NCBI GenBank assembly: GCA_945865815.1
Contig: CAMBFR010000022.1
Span: forward strand, 1 to 42,135
From: Candidatus Sulfopaludibacter sp. SbA3
GTDB lineage: Bacteria; Acidobacteriota; Terriglobia; 20CM-2-55-15
Direction of reading: 5' to 3'
Length of the DNA stretch: 42,135 bases
The position numbers were made by a program, and so were the translations under genes. The notes beneath the pieces are model-generated. The model saw nothing but the letters and a program-made list of their open reading frames with translations. It was not told the origin of the DNA and did no database searches. Shown in pieces: positions 34,211 through 42,009 of this stretch. Position 1 is the first letter of the stretch. Each line of letters opens with the position of its first letter.

Positions 34211-34391
34211 GCCTTACAGCCTCTTACAGGCCCTTACAGGCTTAGTTACCTTGACAGTGCGGCCACCCTCGTAAATAATCCCCCCCAAAAAAAATTATTC
34301 TGCCGTTAAAACATATATCTGGCCGCCGTTCGGAATACTTTTCCGTCTTGGTTAAGCGAACAGGGGGACGAAGTCCGTTTCTTCCACCCCC

Positions 34392-34637
34392 GTCCAGCAA
34401 GAAGAGAAACTCCTCGGCAGCAACGTCATTCATATGCTGTACCGGTATGAGGCGAACCCGGCGGTATTCGTTTCCGGCGTCGGCGATGCGAATCGGAGAT
34501 GCTTCCTGAACGGCGTAGCGGTTCCATATACGGTGAATCCGGGCGCCGCCTGCTCCACAACTGGAAATACGAATGCACGGCGCATGCTGAGCCTGGCGAA
34601 TCCGGACGTTGGGCGGTACATCAAGCGGACAGCGTAG
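34392..34637 (+). pseudogene. Remnant of a TonB-dependent receptor
   Basis: The frame reads through LGSNVIHMLYRYEANPAV and GAACSTTGNTNARRMLSLAN, which correspond to the barrel region of receptor 1 (GSQVVHQL, EANPAVYIPG, CSATGNTNQRR) and to the same region of receptor 3. It covers only about 80 codons, with no start, no plug, and no barrel end. This is a broken relic of a fourth receptor, between propeller copies 3 and 4, where a partner receptor would be expected. Confidence 0.7.
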
Positions 34638-34660
34638 CGGCGGTCATAGGACCGCCGCTA
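34635..34660 (-). terminator. Terminator hairpin after propeller copy 4
   Basis: A perfect 11-bp stem (34635-34645 with 34650-34660, loop ATAG) lies eight bases after the stop of the gene at 34669. A T-run is not obvious, so it may need a helper factor. The left half overlaps the stop of the receptor remnant. Confidence 0.6.
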
Positions 34661-34668
34661 CAGTCGCT

Positions 34669-35481
34669 CTAGCCGAATATTTCCGGCCAGTAGAACGTGA
34701 TGATGACGTTTCTACTGCCGCTGGGCAGGATGATCTCCTTGTGAACCGGATTGATGGCGAGTCCTGAAAAGCCCACTCCGGTGATTTGTTGAGCCGGGAT
34801 CTTGAAGCGCGGCCCAACAGCTCCAGTATCCTCGATGCTCCAGGCGCAAATCGATCCACCCTGGCAGCTTCCGATGATCATTCCGTTTGGCGCATTGATT
34901 TTTACCTGACCGCCTCCACCGGTTATCGTTCTAAGCGGCCTGGCATTTCCAGAAGCGGTTCGATCGAAAATCCGGATCTGCCCGCCCGTCGCCACAGCCA
35001 GGAGATTGCGGGTCGCGTCCACGGCAACGTTCGGAAATCCTTGTCCTTTGGCAGTGGGAAAAGTAAATCCGGTGTCGGGACCGCCGAGAATACGTTTGGG
35101 CGCCACGTCGCCGTTTGCCATCCGATCGAACACCAGAATCACGCCCTTGCCGGCTCCACCGGCTGTTGCGCTTGGAAGATAGATTTCGCCGTTGACCTGA
35201 TCGAGGGCGATCTTATCGTTGCCGTCGTAGTCGGTTCCCTGAATCTGCGTCTTCGGTCCTTGAATGACTCGAATCGGCGGTTCTTCGCCACCGGCGCCAC
35301 CGCGGAATGTCAGGATGGTCTGAGTCAGGGGGCTGCCAACGACGATTTCGTCGTAGAGGGCGTTGTATTCGAGGGCATGCATTGTCCGGCTGATTCGGGT
35401 TTTCTGTCCTTCGAGGAATCTCAGCGGAGCCGTATTCTCTCTCGCCAACCTGGCGAAGGCCGCAATGACCGGCGTGTTCAC
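34669..35481 (-). CDS. Propeller protein copy 4, part after the in-frame UGA
   Basis: These 270 residues start at GTG next to the UGA, in frame, with VNTPVIAAFARLAREN. They complete the propeller, with the Cys pair in GSCQGGSICAW and the end motif HKEIILPSGSRNV, then FYWPEIFG. There is no signal peptide or ribosome-binding site. Confidence 0.75.
   Translation of the reverse strand: MNTPVIAAFARLARENTAPLRFLEGQKTRISRTMHALEYNALYDEIVVGSPLTQTILTFRGGAGGEEPPIRVIQGPKTQIQGTDYDGNDKIALDQVNGEIYLPSATAGGAGKGVILVFDRMANGDVAPKRILGGPDTGFTFPTAKGQGFPNVAVDATRNLLAVATGGQIRIFDRTASGNARPLRTITGGGGQVKINAPNGMIIGSCQGGSICAWSIEDTGAVGPRFKIPAQQITGVGFSGLAINPVHKEIILPSGSRNVIITFYWPEIFG
35439..35459 (-). promoter_or_regulatory. 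SECIS-like hairpin, copy 4
   Basis: The hairpin is at the same distance from the UGA as in the other copies, with the loop AGGUU. One pair of the stem is a U-G wobble where copies 1-3 have A, so pairing is kept although the codon changed from AAA to AGA. Confidence 0.65.
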
Positions 35482-36843
35482 TCAGTTGGGCACGAGATAT
35501 TGTTCTCGCTTGCTGTCGTAGGCGACTGCCTGAGGCTTTCCGAATTTCACGGACTTTCTTCCCACAGGACCGCTGCGGATCGTGCGTATGGGCGCGACGT
35601 CTCCATTTGCCGCCAGCGAATAAGCTGTGGCCGTGGAGTTGCCCATATTGGAAACCCACACTTCCTTATTCTTGGGATCGACCGAGATGCCAGCGGGATG
35701 GCTCAAGCCGGTCTTGTCGCCCTTCAGGACTTTCGTCGGGGCGACATCACCGTTGTCGGCGCTCTTGAAGACCAGGACCGAATTGCCGACGTCGTTGGCA
35801 ACCCACAGGTTTCCAGTTTCCGGATCCAGCGAGAAATTTCCCATCCAGTTCAATTGAGTCTTTGGCCCCTGGATGGTGCGCAGTGGAGCTGCATCTCCGT
35901 TGGCATCGATTGCAAAGACAGTAATCGACGGCAGATTGTGTTTGCCGGTGCCGGCAACCTTGTAGTTACTCTCGTTTCCCCAGTTGCCGACGAACACCAC
36001 GTTTCTCTTCGAATCGACCGCAACGCCGTGAACGTCCGCCAGTCCCGTGCGTGGGCCTTCGATCACGCGGATCGGTTTTTCACCGCCGGAAGCGCCTTTA
36101 CGGAATACCAGCAACCGGGGAGGATACTGGTTCGTCGAGTAGAGTTCCTGCCTGTCTTCATCGATGGTGACCTGGAATCCTCGATGAGGAATATTCAGAG
36201 TCCGCATGGGCTCGGTATTACCTTCAGCGCCGGCCCGGAACGTGAAGATGGCGTCCGCCGTGTCCATGGCGACCGAATAAATCTCGCCGTTCTGCGGGTC
36301 AATGTAGAGGCCGTTGTTGTACTCGTTCCTGGTGTCCGCGCCGATAATCATGCGTTTTGGCGTGGCAGCCTCAACGTCGGCCGGGGTATTTTCCAGCCGA
36401 TTGAATATCTTGATGCTGAACAGGTTCGTATCCTGAAGAACAATCTCGTCGCGCAAAGGATCAACAGCGACCGAGCTGTAGATCGGATACGTATCCCGGA
36501 TCGTGCGGACCGGCCGTCGAGTCACCTCGACGGTCGCTGCACCGTTCTGCATTGCAGCCTGTACCGACGCATCGAATGCGGGGAAAATGCTGGGTCTGCC
36601 ATTGGCCGCCTTTTCCAGTTCCGCAATCATGCTGTTCTCGGCGCCCGGTTCTCCCGGAGCGCAGAGATCGTTAAATTCGGGTAGCTGTTCGATGGAAACC
36701 AGCTGAGCCCCGCCCATCGGTATGCCGGACGCCGAATCAGAGTTCGGGGCCAGTCGTTCCAGCGCAGACAACCCGAAGAGGGCCATCGCGGTTACCGCTG
36801 CTACCGCAAGGACGCTTTTTCGGGCCTTCTTTTGTATGCGCAT
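35482..36843 (-). CDS. Propeller protein copy 4, N-terminal part ending in an in-frame UGA
   Basis: The 453-residue part has an export segment (AVAAVTAMALFGLSAL), the motif LPEFNDLC, and the repeated units. It ends in YLVPN and UGA (35482-35484); the frame continues for 270 codons. With readthrough it has 724 residues and selenocysteine at 454. AGGAGG precedes the start, which lies only 12 bases behind the stop of receptor 3, so the two genes form one operon. Confidence 0.82.
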   Translation of the reverse strand: MRIQKKARKSVLAVAAVTAMALFGLSALERLAPNSDSASGIPMGGAQLVSIEQLPEFNDLCAPGEPGAENSMIAELEKAANGRPSIFPAFDASVQAAMQNGAATVEVTRRPVRTIRDTYPIYSSVAVDPLRDEIVLQDTNLFSIKIFNRLENTPADVEAATPKRMIIGADTRNEYNNGLYIDPQNGEIYSVAMDTADAIFTFRAGAEGNTEPMRTLNIPHRGFQVTIDEDRQELYSTNQYPPRLLVFRKGASGGEKPIRVIEGPRTGLADVHGVAVDSKRNVVFVGNWGNESNYKVAGTGKHNLPSITVFAIDANGDAAPLRTIQGPKTQLNWMGNFSLDPETGNLWVANDVGNSVLVFKSADNGDVAPTKVLKGDKTGLSHPAGISVDPKNKEVWVSNMGNSTATAYSLAANGDVAPIRTIRSGPVGRKSVKFGKPQAVAYDSKREQYLVPN

Positions 36844-36855
36844 AAGCCTCCTGTT

Positions 36856-39800
36856 CTAAAAAACGTACTTCAATGCAAACTGCATGATTCTGGGATCCAG
36901 TGATTGCCGGACCTGTCCGAACGTGTTGCCCGCCAGACTGAGTCCCAGCAATGATGCTCCAGTCGTCGCGAATGACGGCCGGAAGCTGTTCGTGAGGTTG
37001 TAAGCCTCAACACGCACTTCCACTCGCTGAGTCTCGCTAATTCGGAACGCTCTCGACAGGGCCGTGTCGAAGGACCACGTCGGAGGACCCTGAATGCTGC
37101 CACGGCCCAGGTTGCCCAGAGTACCCGTTGCGGGCTGAGCGAACGCGGCCGGATTCAGGAACTGCGTGCCGGGCCGTCCGGACTTGTCGAGGTAAGGGCT
37201 GGCGAGAACCTGATTCACGCGTTGATTGTCGATTCCGATCAGTGCCCTGTCGGAACCCGCGATGACCGTGAACGGCGAACCGGCCAACCGTTTGTAGATG
37301 CCCGAAAGGCGCCAGCCGGTCGCCAGCTTGCTGAGCAAGGGGTTGGTAAACTGCGGCGTTTCGGCAATCGCCGTCAGGTTGAAAACGTGCCGCCGGTCTG
37401 AGCTGCAATTGCCGCGATCAAATTTTCGATTGCCCGGATTGGTGTAGGTCTCCGCCTCATTCGGGCCTTCCGAGTTCAAGTCGGCATAGTCACCGATGCA
37501 ATGGGACCATGTGTAGTTCGTGCTGACCGTCACGCCGCGGGCAGCGCGGCGCTCGAGAGAAAGCAGCATGGCGTGATAATTCGCCGTTGCGCCCGCATCA
37601 AGCTGGCCTACGAGTCCCATCAACTGTCCGTCCTGCGGCCTTTCCAGTCCGAGCTTCCGGCGCTGATTCGTATTTGCAGTGGTTGAACACGTAGCGTACG
37701 TCACGCCGTTCAACGTGCATGGACCACCGGGGATGTACACAGCCGGGTTGGCAGCCTGCTGCGCCCAGATGTGCGCCGTCGAGCTTCCGATGTAGCTTGC
37801 CGACGCGAGAAAATCGGCCGCAACCTGTCTTTGAACGCTGAGATTCCACGAGGATGTGCTCGGCGTCGGGAGGTCGAAAGGAGTGCTTTGGAAAGTTCCG
37901 TAGTTGAAAAATCTGGCTGCCGAAGTGCTTACCAACGGGAATGGACTTCCGCCGGGAAACCTTCCCCACGGGTCATCCAGGTTCACGCCCTGCAGCGTGG
38001 TGATATTGCCCCACGGCGCGGACTGTACCGAGTCTTCGCGAAACTGTGCGGAAATGAAGCTGTACGAATAAGCGTAGGATGCCCGCACCGATGTGCGGCC
38101 GTCTCCGGTCACGTCCCAGGCCAGACCCAGGCGTGGAGCGAACTGGGCCCACCTGTCATTGATACCCTTCCGGCCCGGATATCCTTCGTCGCCTGGATAG
38201 TAGACACCGGCTGGTGCATTCGGGTACACCTTGCTCTTGGTACCCGCAAGGAATCGAGCGTAATCGAAGTTCAGATTGCCGCGATCCAGCATCCGCTGTG
38301 GAAGAAACGGCTCCCATCGAACGCCGTAGTTCAGCGTCAGAGTGGGCGTCGCTTTCCACGCATCCGTCCCATATAACGCGAACAGATATTGATCGAGAAA
38401 CACGTGGTTGGTGCCGCCCTGCGTCAGCGAGGTCACATTGCCCAACAGGAAATCGCCCATGCCGAGGCCGGTCGAAGATCCATCGAACCGCATGGTTCCG
38501 CCGTCGACAAAGTGCGAATTGCGCTCGTGTACGCCGTAGGTCAGGCTGCCGCCGAACGACATCTGATGGTTTCCACGGACAAGGCTGACGTCGTCGTTGA
38601 ACGAATAGCTGTGTTGCAGATACTTGTTGTCGTCGACCGTGCTTCCATTTCCGGTTGCAAACCCGCCTCCTCCTGTTACCTGGAACGAACCCATTCGCGT
38701 CTTGGCATAGGTGCAGTCGATCTTGATGCCCATATCGCAGTAAGAGAAATACTCGGACCCGATCCGGTGGTGGTTCGCCTGGTTGTACGCGAAGCGGAAC
38801 GATTGAACCGTGTTGGGACCGATCAGATAGGTATCGCCGAGAGTAAGCGACCAGGGCGTGCTGTGGTTGCCATCGGTGCCGACATTAAGGATGTTGTCGG
38901 GCGAGAACGTGTTGAACGGATTGGGCGACCGCAGGTCTGTCACCAGAAGGCGTCCGAAAACGGAGTGGCTGGCGCTCACCTGATAGTCGACCCTGCCCAG
39001 CATCTGATATTGATCGCTCTTGGACCGGTTGCCGAATGTGACCAGGCCGCACTGGTCATCCGGCTTCGGAAGCTTGGCCGAGATGTTACGCGCCGCGTTG
39101 CTGTAGAGCGCCGGATCGATCTGGTAGATCGTATTGCCGCTTGCGTCCGCGCCGCGATTCAGGAACGGGGCCCGCAGCGCGCGCTGCACTCCCGCGTTGC
39201 AGGCGCGTGATGCAAAGGCCGTCCAGTCGCCGGCAAGCATTGCCGCCGTTGGTACGTAGGACTGACGGTCGGCCGGATCCTGCCGAAGCGTCGTGCCTTG
39301 AAGGCCGGCGAAGAAAAACAGTTTGTTCTGAACGATCGGACCGCCTATCGTTCCACCGAACTGGTTGCGTTTCAGCGTGCTTTCAACCTTCTTTCCGGTT
39401 CGCGGGTTTACCGCGGCGAAATAGGACGTGGCATTGAACAGGTCGTTCCGCACGAATTCAAACAGATCGCCATGGAACTCGTTTGTACCGGATTTCGTCA
39501 CCGCGCCTACTGCGGCGCCTCCTCCTCCGTGCGCGGCCGACACACCGCTGGTTTCAACCTTGAACTCCTGCAGCGCGTCGGGGAAGGGCATGTTCATGTT
39601 GTAGCCGCTGACGAAATTGATGTGATTGGCGCCATCCAAGGTGTATTCCACCGAGAAGCCCAACCCGCCGCCGACCGATATGGCCACCGACTCGCTGCCG
39701 TTCGTAGCGCGGCCCGTAACTGTCTGGACGGCCCCGCCGGCCAGCGTAATCAGATCGGTCACCTGTCTTCCATTAAGCGGCAACTCCATGATTCTGGCGC

Positions 39801-40218
39801 TTTCGATAACCTGCGCCACGCTCGAATTCCGCGTTTCCACCATGGCGGCGTTCGCCTGGACTTCGACTGTCTCGGAAACCTGACCGACTTCGAGGACGGG
39901 GTTGATGACGGGGCTGGCGTTTACCTGCAGTACGATACCCGTCTGCTGATAAGTGCGGAACCCGGGCAGCGAGGCCTCCAGCCGATATGGGCCAATCGCA
40001 AGGTTCGCGAGAACATAGGAGCCGGTTTCATTCGTTACGGAGTTTCGGACGATTCCGGTGTCCGTCTGCGTTGCCGTGATTTCCACGCCGGGTAATACTG
40101 CTCCGGATTGATCCCGCACCGTGCCGCTGATCTGCGCCGTTGCCTGCGCCCAAACCGAACTGCAAGTCAGGCCAAAAATAAGAATGCTGGTTGCTACGCC
40201 AAATACGATCCGCTTCAC
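36856..40218 (-). CDS. TonB-dependent receptor 3 (Oar-like)
   Basis: The 1120-residue protein resembles receptor 1 in length and sequence: signal peptide (ending VWAQA), carboxypeptidase-regulatory-like domain (ISGTVRDQSGAVLPGVEI), plug, barrel, and C-terminal ALKYVF. The start is probably GTG 40218, with GGAGGAGG seven bases upstream; an in-frame ATG at 40251 overlaps that site and would add an unlikely leader. It has its own promoter candidate at 40286-40313. It is followed after 12 bases by propeller copy 4 and preceded by the aldolase-like lipoprotein gene. Confidence 0.9.
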   Translation of the reverse strand: MKRIVFGVATSILIFGLTCSSVWAQATAQISGTVRDQSGAVLPGVEITATQTDTGIVRNSVTNETGSYVLANLAIGPYRLEASLPGFRTYQQTGIVLQVNASPVINPVLEVGQVSETVEVQANAAMVETRNSSVAQVIESARIMELPLNGRQVTDLITLAGGAVQTVTGRATNGSESVAISVGGGLGFSVEYTLDGANHINFVSGYNMNMPFPDALQEFKVETSGVSAAHGGGGAAVGAVTKSGTNEFHGDLFEFVRNDLFNATSYFAAVNPRTGKKVESTLKRNQFGGTIGGPIVQNKLFFFAGLQGTTLRQDPADRQSYVPTAAMLAGDWTAFASRACNAGVQRALRAPFLNRGADASGNTIYQIDPALYSNAARNISAKLPKPDDQCGLVTFGNRSKSDQYQMLGRVDYQVSASHSVFGRLLVTDLRSPNPFNTFSPDNILNVGTDGNHSTPWSLTLGDTYLIGPNTVQSFRFAYNQANHHRIGSEYFSYCDMGIKIDCTYAKTRMGSFQVTGGGGFATGNGSTVDDNKYLQHSYSFNDDVSLVRGNHQMSFGGSLTYGVHERNSHFVDGGTMRFDGSSTGLGMGDFLLGNVTSLTQGGTNHVFLDQYLFALYGTDAWKATPTLTLNYGVRWEPFLPQRMLDRGNLNFDYARFLAGTKSKVYPNAPAGVYYPGDEGYPGRKGINDRWAQFAPRLGLAWDVTGDGRTSVRASYAYSYSFISAQFREDSVQSAPWGNITTLQGVNLDDPWGRFPGGSPFPLVSTSAARFFNYGTFQSTPFDLPTPSTSSWNLSVQRQVAADFLASASYIGSSTAHIWAQQAANPAVYIPGGPCTLNGVTYATCSTTANTNQRRKLGLERPQDGQLMGLVGQLDAGATANYHAMLLSLERRAARGVTVSTNYTWSHCIGDYADLNSEGPNEAETYTNPGNRKFDRGNCSSDRRHVFNLTAIAETPQFTNPLLSKLATGWRLSGIYKRLAGSPFTVIAGSDRALIGIDNQRVNQVLASPYLDKSGRPGTQFLNPAAFAQPATGTLGNLGRGSIQGPPTWSFDTALSRAFRISETQRVEVRVEAYNLTNSFRPSFATTGASLLGLSLAGNTFGQVRQSLDPRIMQFALKYVF

Positions 40219-40285
40219 CGGTTCCTCCTCCAAAAAGGGCCTGAAATACACGCCCAGTCAACGGTTTCCATCAAGACAGTGTGCA

Positions 40286-40313
40286 AGTCTATCAGTCCAA
40301 ACAGCCTTGTCAA
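40286..40313 (-). promoter_or_regulatory. Promoter candidate for receptor 3 and propeller copy 4
   Basis: On the minus strand TTGACA (40313-40308) and TAGACT (40291-40286) are 16 bases apart, about 60 bases before the GTG start of receptor 3. Confidence 0.55.
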
Positions 40314-40336
40314 TCAATGCGCGGCTGCGCCCTTCG

Positions 40337-41932
40337 TCAGTTCACCGGAATAATCTGCCTCCAGTATTCCCATGAACGCTCGCCGCCGCGCCGTCCGCCG
40401 CCGGATCCGTCCGGCGCCAGCAGTCCGGGCCCCGCATTCGCATTCGGGTTTGGCGGCGGTGGCTGAAGGTAGTTAATGCGACCGCCCAACAGGATGGCCT
40501 GCTGTTGGATTTGAGCATTGATGCGGAGATCATGAACGTCGCTCACCAGGTCAAACAGGGAAGGCGCGGTGTGCGCAATCCCGTGACCCGCCAGCAGAAC
40601 TACCGGCTTATCGCCGAGCGTTTCCGCCAGCGCCTTTCCGAGTGCTGCATTGCTGACCAGCGTCTGGGTCGGGTCATACTTGCCGACCACCCAATTTGCG
40701 AGGCCCTGGCCGATGAAAATTGCTCCGTTATAGACAGGACGGAGCTGTACGGAGCTCTGGCTGAAGGCTACAAGCTCCGGCGTATGGGCGTGCACGACCG
40801 CCATGACGTCCGGCCGTGCCTTGTAGATCTCGCCGTGAATGTAGATTTCCTGAAACTGATCGTCCCGGGGGCCTGCAACCGGTTTGCTGTCGAGATCATT
40901 CTCAATGATATCGGCGGCCGTCACGCTGCCTCCTGAAACGGCGCGCGCGATGAAGTAGTGATTCGGGTCTTTCGGATTGCGAACACTGACGTGCCCGAGC
41001 GAGTCCATGATGCCCAGTTCGGGAGAAGCCAGCATGCGGCTGGCATGGACCAGGTCTTCAAGAATGGTGTCGGCGGATCGTGTTGCCGTTTTCTGGTTTG
41101 CCGGAGGCGCAGCGGGAATCTTGCCGCCGTTTTCCACAAGGACCTGCCGCTTCCAATGATCCCATGCGCGGTTTCCGCCGCTTCGGCCTGCGAACCCGCC
41201 GACCGGAGGGGAGGGCGGGGCAGTCGCCGCAGGCTGCGCAATCGTGCCTCGCGGATTCGGATTCACGGCGCCGCCCAGGGCGATCGATTGCTGGATCAGG
41301 CGGGCATTTTGGCGCAGGCCATTGGCGCTTCCGACAACGCCGGGCAGCGACGTGCCGACAAGTACCGCGCCGTGTCCCTGCGCCAGGATGGTGTTCCTGC
41401 TCCCGAGTTGTTCCACCAGCGCCCGAACGATCTCAACTCCGTTCAGAACTCCGCTTCGCGGAAAAATCGGCGGCGGATTATTTCCCAGCGGCACAGAACT
41501 GACCGAGAAGGCGACGATCTCCGGAGTATGGAGGTGCATGACAGCCATCACGTCCGGCCGCGCCTTGTATATCTCACCGTGGAGGACATTCTCGGGGTAT
41601 TGGTCGGCCCGCTCGCCGGAGACCGCCTTGCTGTCGAGGTCGTTTTCAATAATGTCGCTCAGAGTCACCAGCGCCGGAGCCACCCATCGAGCAATGTAAT
41701 AGTGGCTGGGATTCGCCTGGCTGCGGACGCTGATGTGTCCATAGCTGTCCAGGACTCCTACTTCCTTTGATGTCAGAATTCGGTTGGCGAGGACGAGATC
41801 TTCCACGAGCGCCTGTTCGGCAAACGTTGGCGCCGCTGCAGCCGCCGGATCTGCATCTGCGGGCGGAGCCGAACGAGCGCAGCCCGACAGGAACAAGACT
41901 CCAAGTGCGAAAAGGGATATTCGAGAACTCAT
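40337..41932 (-). CDS. Lipoprotein with two class II aldolase/adducin-like domains
   Basis: The 531-residue protein has a lipobox (LFLSGC, Cys18), then an Ala/Asp-rich linker, then two tandem class II aldolase-like domains. In both, the metal-site motifs are present: HGEIYKARPDVMA, followed by HLHTPE in domain 1 and HAHTPE in domain 2, and a later GHG. It differs in this from its paralogue at 20032, whose first domain lacks HxH. The start at 41932 is chosen for GGAGG four bases upstream and the signal peptide. The frame runs farther into the IS end, but that part is not the natural start. The substrate is unknown. Confidence 0.82.
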   Translation of the reverse strand: MSSRISLFALGVLFLSGCARSAPPADADPAAAAAPTFAEQALVEDLVLANRILTSKEVGVLDSYGHISVRSQANPSHYYIARWVAPALVTLSDIIENDLDSKAVSGERADQYPENVLHGEIYKARPDVMAVMHLHTPEIVAFSVSSVPLGNNPPPIFPRSGVLNGVEIVRALVEQLGSRNTILAQGHGAVLVGTSLPGVVGSANGLRQNARLIQQSIALGGAVNPNPRGTIAQPAATAPPSPPVGGFAGRSGGNRAWDHWKRQVLVENGGKIPAAPPANQKTATRSADTILEDLVHASRMLASPELGIMDSLGHVSVRNPKDPNHYFIARAVSGGSVTAADIIENDLDSKPVAGPRDDQFQEIYIHGEIYKARPDVMAVVHAHTPELVAFSQSSVQLRPVYNGAIFIGQGLANWVVGKYDPTQTLVSNAALGKALAETLGDKPVVLLAGHGIAHTAPSLFDLVSDVHDLRINAQIQQQAILLGGRINYLQPPPPNPNANAGPGLLAPDGSGGGRRGGERSWEYWRQIIPVN

Positions 41933-41979
41933 CTGGCCTCCATTTTCGGTTGAGGGATCTGTGGGAAATTTCGGGAAGG

Positions 41980-42009
41980 AGTATAACCTTGTCGGTAGCA
42001 AGTAGAAAT
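41980..42009 (-). promoter_or_regulatory. Possible hybrid promoter at the IS border
   Basis: TATACT (minus strand, 41985-41980) lies five bases outside the IS end. A weak -35 candidate, TTTCTA, lies 17 bases upstream inside the IS. The insertion may thus drive the lipoprotein gene at 41932. Confidence 0.3.

Noticed and set aside
34213-34240. Three copies of CTTACAG
   Set aside because: Only three short imperfect units; no spacer pattern and no sign of CRISPR or of iterons.
34786-36684. 632-codon frame antisense to propeller copy 4
   Set aside because: It overlaps the propeller gene across the UGA and its product is low-complexity shadow sequence. Similar antisense frames occur at the other copies.
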